Below, one piece after another: positions 45,666-50,374 of a stretch of 50,374 nucleotides of DNA. Below the pieces are notes generated by a model that was not told the origin of the DNA, did no database searches, and saw nothing but the letters and a program-made list of their open reading frames with translations. Both the position numbers and the translations under genes were made by a program. Positions within the stretch are counted from its first letter, which is position 1. Every line of letters begins with the position of its first letter. This stretch comes from Variovorax paradoxus (GTDB lineage: Bacteria; Pseudomonadota; Gammaproteobacteria; Burkholderiales; Burkholderiaceae_C), in NCBI RefSeq assembly GCF_000834655.1, contig NZ_JXQQ01000054.1, positions 1 through 50,374 on the forward strand, in the 5' to 3' direction.

Positions 45666-46643
45666 ATGATCCTCCTGGCTTCCAACGAAAACCCGCTCGG
45701 CATGCCCGAATCGGCCCGCCGCGCCGCCGCAGCCGCGCTCGAAGGCGCCGGCAACTACCCCGACAGCAACGGCACCGCGCTCAAGAATGCGCTGGCCGCC
45801 CGGCTCGACATGTCGCCCGAGTGGCTCACGCTGGGCAGCGGATCGAGCGAAATCCTCGAACTCGCCGCGCAGGTGAGCCTGAAGCCGGGCGAGAACGTCG
45901 TCTATTCGCAATACGGCTTCATCGTCTACGCGCAGGCCACCGCGCATGCCCATGCGCGCGCCACCGTCGTGCCCTCGCGCGAATACGGCCACGACCTGGA
46001 CGCGATGCGCGCAGCCATCGCCGACGACACGAAGCTGGTCTTCGTCGCCAACCCGAACAACCCGACCGGCACCTTCATCGATGCTGCGCCGCTGCTGGCC
46101 TTCCTGCAATCGGTGCCCACGCACGTGACGGTGTTGCTCGACGAGGCCTACACCGAGTACCTCTCGCCCGCGCAGCGCTACGACAGCATCGAATGGGTGC
46201 GGCGCCTGCCGAACCTCGTCGTGGCGCGCACCTTCTCCAAGGCCTTCGGCCTCGCGGGCATGCGCATCGGCTACGGCGTGTCGCAGCCGCCGCTGGCTGC
46301 GCGCATGAACGCGCAGCGCCCGCGCTTCAACGTGACGACGCCGGCGCAGGCCGCCGCGGTGGCCGCGCTCGGCGATGCGGATTTCCTCGCGCGCACCTAC
46401 GAGCTCAACACCGCCGGACGCCACCAGCTCGCCGCGGGCTTCACCGAACTGGGCCTCACGTACATCCCTTCGTCGGGCAATTTCCTGATGGTGCAGGTGG
46501 GCGATGCGCAGGCTGTGCATGCGCGCCTCTTGGCCGCCGGCATCGAGGTCTCGCTGCTCGGTCCGTACGGCCTGCCGCAGTGGCTGCGCGTGAGCGTCGG
46601 CCTTCCCGAACAGAACAAGGCCGTGCTCGCCGCACTGCGCTGA
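45666..46643 (+). CDS. HisC-like PLP-dependent aminotransferase (short form)
   Basis: The 325-residue fold-type I aminotransferase resembles histidinol-phosphate aminotransferase. It has LASNENPLGMPESARRAA at the very start, the PLP-site residues in NPNNPTGTF and LLDEAYTEY, and the Schiff-base Lys in TFSKAFGLAGMRIGYG. HisC proteins usually carry 20-30 more residues before the LASNENP segment. Here an in-frame TAA at 45648-45650 lies just upstream, so the N-terminus is really short. It is not next to other his genes, and 61 bp later a Bug protein follows. It may act on another amino acid, for example an aromatic one. Confidence 0.85.
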   Translation: MILLASNENPLGMPESARRAAAAALEGAGNYPDSNGTALKNALAARLDMSPEWLTLGSGSSEILELAAQVSLKPGENVVYSQYGFIVYAQATAHAHARATVVPSREYGHDLDAMRAAIADDTKLVFVANPNNPTGTFIDAAPLLAFLQSVPTHVTVLLDEAYTEYLSPAQRYDSIEWVRRLPNLVVARTFSKAFGLAGMRIGYGVSQPPLAARMNAQRPRFNVTTPAQAAAVAALGDADFLARTYELNTAGRHQLAAGFTELGLTYIPSSGNFLMVQVGDAQAVHARLLAAGIEVSLLGPYGLPQWLRVSVGLPEQNKAVLAALR

Positions 46644-46704
46644 ACCGGGCCTCAGCTCGCCCCGTTCCCCATTTCCACCACGCCCCCCCCGAGGAGACAT
46701 AAGC

Positions 46705-47673
46705 ATGAAACGCCGCCAGTTCGCAGCGCAAGCCGCTGCCGTCATTGCCGCCACGGCGCTTGCGCCATCGGCCTTCGCGCAGGAGCGCACCACGCGCATC
46801 CTGATCGGCTTTCCGCCGGGCGGCTCGGCGGACGTGGTGGCGCGCCTCCTGGCCGACAAGATGCGCGTCTCGCTCGGGCAGAACGTCATCATCGACAACA
46901 AGCCCGGCGCGGCGGGGCGCCTCGCGCTGGCCGAACTCAAGCGGTCGCCGCCCGACGGCAGCGTGCTGATCTTCTCGCCGAGCGGCGCGATGGTGATCCA
47001 CCCGTGGCTCTATTCGAACCTCGGCTACGACCCGGCCAAGGACTTCACGCCGATCGCGCTCGGCAGCACGTTCGACTTCGCGGTGACAGCCGGCCCGGGC
47101 GCGCCGCCCGGCGACCTCAAGGCGGTGCTGGCCTGGATGAAGGCCAACCCCGCCAAGGCCAACTACGCGACCTCGGGCGCGGGCACGGTGCCGCACTTCG
47201 CGGGCCAGTTGCTCGCGCAGGCGTCGGGTGTGCCGATGACGCACGTCGCCTACCGCGGCGGCGCGCCCGCTGCGCAGGACCTGATCGGCGGACAGGTGCC
47301 GCTGATGGTCGACACCGCATCGGAAACCATCGAGCACCACCGCGCCGGCAAGGTGCGCATCCTCGCGGTGACGGGCGAGCAGCGCAGCCGCGCGCTGCCC
47401 GACGTGCCGACGCTGAAGGAGGCGGGCATCGGCGTGACGGCCGATGCGTTCTTCGGGCTCTACGGCCTGCCGGGCATGTCGCCCGAGGTGGTCGCGCGCA
47501 TCGACAAGGCCGTGGCCGATGCGCTGCGCATGCCCGATGTGCAGGACCGGATCTACGCGCTGGGGCTCGTGCCGGCGCATGCGGGGCCGGCTGAACTTGC
47601 CGCGATCCAGGCGGCGCATCTGAAGCGCTGGGAAATGCCGATCAAGAACTCGGGGTTCAAGGCCGAGTCCTGA
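46705..47673 (+). CDS. Bug family tripartite tricarboxylate transporter substrate-binding protein
   Basis: The 322-residue periplasmic binding protein has a signal peptide (RRQFAAQAAAVIAATALA and on to AFA, then QERTTR) with the Arg pair of a possible Tat signal. Bug signatures are ILIGFPPGGSADVVARLLAD, NVIIDNKPGAAGRLA and THVAYRGGAPAAQDLIGGQV. GAGGAG-type ribosome binding sequence precedes the ATG. It belongs to the right-hand catabolic cluster (aminotransferase, IclR regulator, HMG-CoA-lyase-type enzyme, CoA-transferase) and probably captures a carboxylate that enters that route. It ends 143 bp before the convergent IclR gene. Confidence 0.92.
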   Translation: MKRRQFAAQAAAVIAATALAPSAFAQERTTRILIGFPPGGSADVVARLLADKMRVSLGQNVIIDNKPGAAGRLALAELKRSPPDGSVLIFSPSGAMVIHPWLYSNLGYDPAKDFTPIALGSTFDFAVTAGPGAPPGDLKAVLAWMKANPAKANYATSGAGTVPHFAGQLLAQASGVPMTHVAYRGGAPAAQDLIGGQVPLMVDTASETIEHHRAGKVRILAVTGEQRSRALPDVPTLKEAGIGVTADAFFGLYGLPGMSPEVVARIDKAVADALRMPDVQDRIYALGLVPAHAGPAELAAIQAAHLKRWEMPIKNSGFKAES

Positions 47674-47687
47674 AGGACCCCTAACTT

Positions 47688-47803
47688 CTCCCTCCCCTTC
47701 CGGGGGAGGGCAGGGGTGGGGGCACGACGGCCTTCGATCGGGCGCCGCGCTGTTGCAAACGCCGCTTGCCCCCATCCCAGCCTTCCCCCGGGAGGGGAAG
47801 GAG
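47688..47803. repeat. Paired inverted intergenic repeat between bug and iclR genes
   Basis: The 37-bp arm at 47688-47724 (starting CTCCCTCCCC) and the arm at 47767-47803 (ending GGGGAAGGAG) are inverted copies with about 6 mismatches, separated by 42 bp. Each arm also contains its own short palindrome around CTTCCGGGGGAGG or CTTCCCCCGGGAGG. The unit lies between two convergent genes and could serve as a bidirectional terminator. C-rich/G-rich palindromes of this type are, as I recall, common dispersed repeats in Burkholderiales. Confidence 0.65.
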
Positions 47804-47816
47804 CGAGACCTTCAGG

Positions 47817-48557
47817 TCACACCTGGCCGCCGAGTTCCTTCGCGGCCGCGCGCACGGGCTCGATATAGCCCTCGTCGTAGCGGTGCGTCGGCATCGTGAG
47901 CGTGACCGCCGCGGCGAGGCGGCCGTCCGCATGGAACACCGGTGCCGAGATGCCCGCGAGCTCGGCCGTGCGGTCGCCCACCAGCGCGCAGAAGCCCTGC
48001 GCGCGGATCGCGTCGCAGAGCTTGCGCTCCTTCGCGCCGCGCGGCCGCTCGGCTTCGGGCCCGAACGCGATCAGCACGCGCGCACCGGCGCCGCGGTCGT
48101 TGGGCAACAGGTCGCCCGCGCGCACGTGGTCGCGCACCACATGCGACGAATCGACGCGGAACTGGCACAGGCGCACCCAGCTGTCGCCCTGCTCCTGCCG
48201 CACGTGATACGCCGCGCTTTCGCCGGTGGCGACGACCAGCGCGCGCAGCACCGGCAGCACGATGCGGTCGAGCGACTGCGATGCGGCGTAGAGCCCGTGC
48301 AGCCGCGCGATCTCCATGCCCAGCGCGTAGCGGCCGTCGTCCTGCCGGCGGATCAGCCGCGCGTGCTCGAGCGATGCCAAGAGCCGCAGCACCGTGCTCT
48401 TGTAGAGCTGCGTGCGCTCGGCGAACTGCGCGAGCGACAGCGCCTCGTCGCCCGCCCGGAACGCCGAGAGCAGGCTCAGCGCGCGATCGACTGCGGCAGC
48501 GCCGCCCGGGGCGGCATTGAGGTCGGAAACCGATTCGGTCTGGGCTTTGCGGGGCAT
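47817..48557 (-). CDS. IclR family transcriptional regulator
   Basis: The 246-residue regulator has an N-terminal winged HTH (about residues 20-80, VDRALSLLSAFRAGDEALSL and TQLYKSTVLRLLASLEHARL) and a C-terminal IclR effector domain with GISAPVFHADGRLAAAVTLT. It is divergent from the HMG-CoA-lyase-type gene. Paired 17-bp palindromes sit in the shared promoter region (48595-48631), so it probably controls both itself and the catabolic operon in response to a pathway acid or CoA intermediate. Confidence 0.92.
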   Translation of the reverse strand: MPRKAQTESVSDLNAAPGGAAAVDRALSLLSAFRAGDEALSLAQFAERTQLYKSTVLRLLASLEHARLIRRQDDGRYALGMEIARLHGLYAASQSLDRIVLPVLRALVVATGESAAYHVRQEQGDSWVRLCQFRVDSSHVVRDHVRAGDLLPNDRGAGARVLIAFGPEAERPRGAKERKLCDAIRAQGFCALVGDRTAELAGISAPVFHADGRLAAAVTLTMPTHRYDEGYIEPVRAAAKELGGQV

Positions 48558-48561
48558 GGGC

Positions 48562-48642
48562 GTCGCTTGACAGGGAAAGTCGATCGGCGGTCTAATTCTG
48601 TTTAACGGAATCTAGTTCTGTCTAATAGAACTGTCAAGCGAC
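48562..48642. promoter_or_regulatory. Face-to-face promoters overlapping two IclR-type operators
   Basis: A perfect 12-bp inverted repeat, GTCGCTTGACAG at 48562-48573 and CTGTCAAGCGAC at 48631-48642, places a consensus TTGACA -35 box on each strand. Plus strand: TTGACA 48567-48572, 18 bp, TCTAAT 48591-48596. Minus strand: TTGACA 48637-48632, 17 bp, TAGATT 48614-48609. Between them lie two 17-bp palindromes, ATTCTGTTTAACGGAAT (48595-48611) and GTTCTGTCTAATAGAAC (48615-48631), 20 bp centre to centre. A bound IclR-type regulator would cover both promoters. Confidence 0.7.
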
Positions 48643-48677
48643 CCATCGTTCCGGGTCGCGCCAAGGAGACGAAGTCG

Positions 48678-49613
48678 ATGACACCCCCCGATGTCCTCAT
48701 CAGCGAAGTCGGTCCGCGCGACGGCCTGCAATCGGTCAAGGCCACCATGCCCACGGCCGACAAGTTGCGCTGGATCGACGCGCTCTATGCGGCCGGCGTG
48801 CGCGAGATCGAAGTTGCCTCGTTCGTGCCCGCGAAACTGCTGCCCCAGATGGCCGATGCGGCCGACGTGGTGCGCCATGCGATCACGCTGCCCGGCCTCA
48901 CCGTGATGGCGCTGGTGCCCAACCGCAAGGGCGCCGAGGCCGCGCTCGCGGCGGGCGTGCACAAGCTCACGATGCCGGTGTCGGCCAGCGTCGCGCATTC
49001 GCTCGCCAACGTGCGCAAGACGCCGACGGAAATGGTCGAGGAGGTCCGCGCCATCTCCGACCTGCGCCGCACGATCGCGCCGCAAGTCAGGCTCGAAGCC
49101 GGCATTTCCACCGCCTTCGGCTGCACGCTGCAGGGGCTGGTGCCCGAAGACGACGTGATCCGCCTCGCCGCGCAGTGCATCGAGGCCGGTGCCGACGAAT
49201 CGGGGCTCTCCGACACCGTCGGCTACGCCAATCCCGCGCAGGTGCGCCGTCTCTTCAAGCGCCTGCGCGCGGAGCTCGGCGCGCACGCGGGCGCGGCGCA
49301 CATGCACAACACGCGGGGCCTGGGCATCGCGAACTGCCTGGCCGCGTGGGACGAGGGCGTGCGCACCTTCGACGCCTCGCTCGGCGGCCTCGGCGGCTGT
49401 CCCTACGCGCCCGGCGCCTCGGGCAATGCCGTGACCGAAGACCTCGTCTTCATGTTCGAGGCCATGGGCGTTCGCACCGGCATCGACATCCAGAAACTCA
49501 TCGCGGCGCGCGCGCCGCTTATGGCGGGCCTGCCAGGCGAACCGGTCTACGGCATGACGCCCGAGGCCGGCTTGCCCAAGGGTTTTGTCCAGGAACACAT
49601 CGCACATGTCTGA
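48678..49613 (+). CDS. Hydroxymethylglutaryl-CoA lyase family protein
   Basis: The 311-residue DRE-TIM metallolyase has the catalytic Arg-Asp pair in ISEVGPRDGLQSVK near the start, ASFVPAKLLPQMADAADV, metal ligands in HMHNTRGLG, and the HMG-CoA lyase signature GLGGCPYAPGASGN with its active-site Cys. It would cleave HMG-CoA or a related 3-hydroxy-3-methyl acyl-CoA to acetyl-CoA and a keto acid. AAGGAG lies 9 bp before the ATG. Its end overlaps the CoA-transferase gene by 8 bp, so the pair probably activates and then cleaves a branched dicarboxylic acid, as in leucine, itaconate or 3-methylglutaconate-type routes. Confidence 0.9.
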   Translation: MTPPDVLISEVGPRDGLQSVKATMPTADKLRWIDALYAAGVREIEVASFVPAKLLPQMADAADVVRHAITLPGLTVMALVPNRKGAEAALAAGVHKLTMPVSASVAHSLANVRKTPTEMVEEVRAISDLRRTIAPQVRLEAGISTAFGCTLQGLVPEDDVIRLAAQCIEAGADESGLSDTVGYANPAQVRRLFKRLRAELGAHAGAAHMHNTRGLGIANCLAAWDEGVRTFDASLGGLGGCPYAPGASGNAVTEDLVFMFEAMGVRTGIDIQKLIAARAPLMAGLPGEPVYGMTPEAGLPKGFVQEHIAHV

Positions 49614-50374
49614 AGCCAATCCACTCCCTTACGCAGGCGTTCGCGTCGTCGAGTTCACCCACATGGTCATGGGCCCGACCTGCGGCCTGCTGCTGGCCGA
49701 TCTCGGCGCCGAGGTCATCAAGGTCGAGCCCATCGAGGGCGACAGCACGCGTCGCCTCCTCGGTTCGGGCTCGGGCTTCTTCCCGACCTTCAACCGCAAC
49801 AAGAAGAGCATCGCGCTCGACCTGAAAAAGCCCGAAGGCGTGGAGGCCGCGCTGCGCCTCGTCGCCACCGCCGACATCGTGAGCGAGAACTTCAAGCCCG
49901 GCACGATGAAGAAGCTGGGCCTGGACTACGACACGCTTTCCAAGCTCAACCCGCGCCTCATCTACGTGAGCCACAAGGGCTTCCTGCCCGGCCCCTACGA
50001 CCACCGCACCGCGCTCGACGAAGTGGTGCAGATGATGGGCGGCCTGGCCTACATGACGGGCCGCTCGGGCGACCCGCTGCGTGCGGGCACCAGCGTGAAC
50101 GACATCATGGGCGGCATGTTCGGCGCCATCGGCGCGATGGCCGCGCTGCGCCAGCGCGAGCTCACGGGCGAAGGGTGCGAGGTGCAGGCCGCGCTCTTCG
50201 AGAACAACGTGTTCCTGGTCGCGCAGCACATGATGCAGTTCGCCGCCACCGGCAAGGCGGCCGACCCGATGCCCAGCCGCATCTCGGCGTGGGCGGTGTA
50301 CGACGTGTTCACCGTGAAAGACGGCGAGCAGATCTTCCTTGCGGCCGTGAGCGACAAGCAGTGGGCCGTCTTCT
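49606..50374 (+). CDS. CaiB/BaiF family CoA-transferase (partial, cut by window end)
   Basis: The first 256 residues of a family III CoA-transferase are present; the frame is open to the window edge. The N-terminus reads MSEANPLPYAGVRVVEFTHM and MGPTCGLLLADLGAEVIKVE, followed by NRNKKSIALDLKKPEG. GTSVNDIMGGMFGAIGAMAA carries the Asp expected to form the aspartyl-CoA thioester intermediate. It moves CoA from a donor acyl-CoA to a carboxylic acid. Its ATG at 49606 lies inside the end of the HMG-CoA-lyase-type gene (8-bp overlap), so the two are tightly coupled. Confidence 0.92.
   Translation, partial: MSEANPLPYAGVRVVEFTHMVMGPTCGLLLADLGAEVIKVEPIEGDSTRRLLGSGSGFFPTFNRNKKSIALDLKKPEGVEAALRLVATADIVSENFKPGTMKKLGLDYDTLSKLNPRLIYVSHKGFLPGPYDHRTALDEVVQMMGGLAYMTGRSGDPLRAGTSVNDIMGGMFGAIGAMAALRQRELTGEGCEVQAALFENNVFLVAQHMMQFAATGKAADPMPSRISAWAVYDVFTVKDGEQIFLAAVSDKQWAVF

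Overview
The window is GC-rich and densely coded, with no rRNA, tRNA, transposase or phage structural gene. Three things point to a betaproteobacterium of the order Burkholderiales, most like Variovorax and relatives in the Comamonadaceae: two Bug-type periplasmic binding proteins, a proteobacterial-type glutamate-cysteine ligase (gshA), and the housekeeping run leuS-lptE-holA-proA. The genus is inferred from gene content and style, not from a marker gene.

Layout. (1) 120-3994, minus: glycogen branching enzyme and a GH13 alpha-glucosidase, with palindromic repeats just after glgB. (2) 4126-6718, plus: a flavoprotein followed by two carboxymuconolactone decarboxylase/AhpD-like genes. (3) 6713-8750, minus: a Bug protein overlapping an octopine/nopaline-dehydrogenase-like gene. 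(4) 8898-18137, plus: leuS, lptE, holA, proA, gshA and kup. A 160-bp imperfect palindrome sits between proA and gshA. (5) 18153-25177: an accessory divergon. A minus-strand operon (NTF2-like protein, PuuE-like deacetylase, GntR/FCD regulator) faces a plus-strand Liv-type ABC importer. Three evenly spaced operator-like sites lie between them, and the second permease and both ATPases are fused in one 840-residue protein. (6) 25229-27444: benE overlapping gshB. (7) 27407-30909, minus: a TonB-dependent siderophore receptor and a PepSY protein behind a Fur-box-like site. (8) 31022-34583, minus: class II glutamine amidotransferase, orphan Liv-type binding protein and DHA2 efflux pump.

(9) 34715-38755: a putative zinc metallopeptidase, then on the minus strand a Cys-rich CWC protein, a PPi-type phosphofructokinase, an enoyl-CoA hydratase and a DUF2917 protein. 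(10) 38838-41824: a LysR regulator, a fasciclin lipoprotein, a 424-bp non-coding stretch ending in a terminator-like hairpin, and an overlapping pair of genes of unknown function. (11) 41852-45422, minus: an MFS transporter and malate synthase G. (12) 45666-50374: a short HisC-like aminotransferase, a Bug protein, an IclR regulator divergent from an HMG-CoA-lyase-type gene, and a CaiB/BaiF CoA-transferase cut by the window edge.

The picture is a metabolically versatile soil or plant-associated heterotroph: a conserved core (tRNA charging, LPS assembly, replication, proline and glutathione synthesis, K+ uptake) interspersed with uptake and catabolic modules that carry their own local regulators. 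The least explained items are the fused Liv importer with its operator array, the palindrome in the presumed gshA leader, the gene pair at 40813-41824 with its terminator-bearing leader, and the face-to-face promoters under a paired IclR-type operator at 48562-48642.
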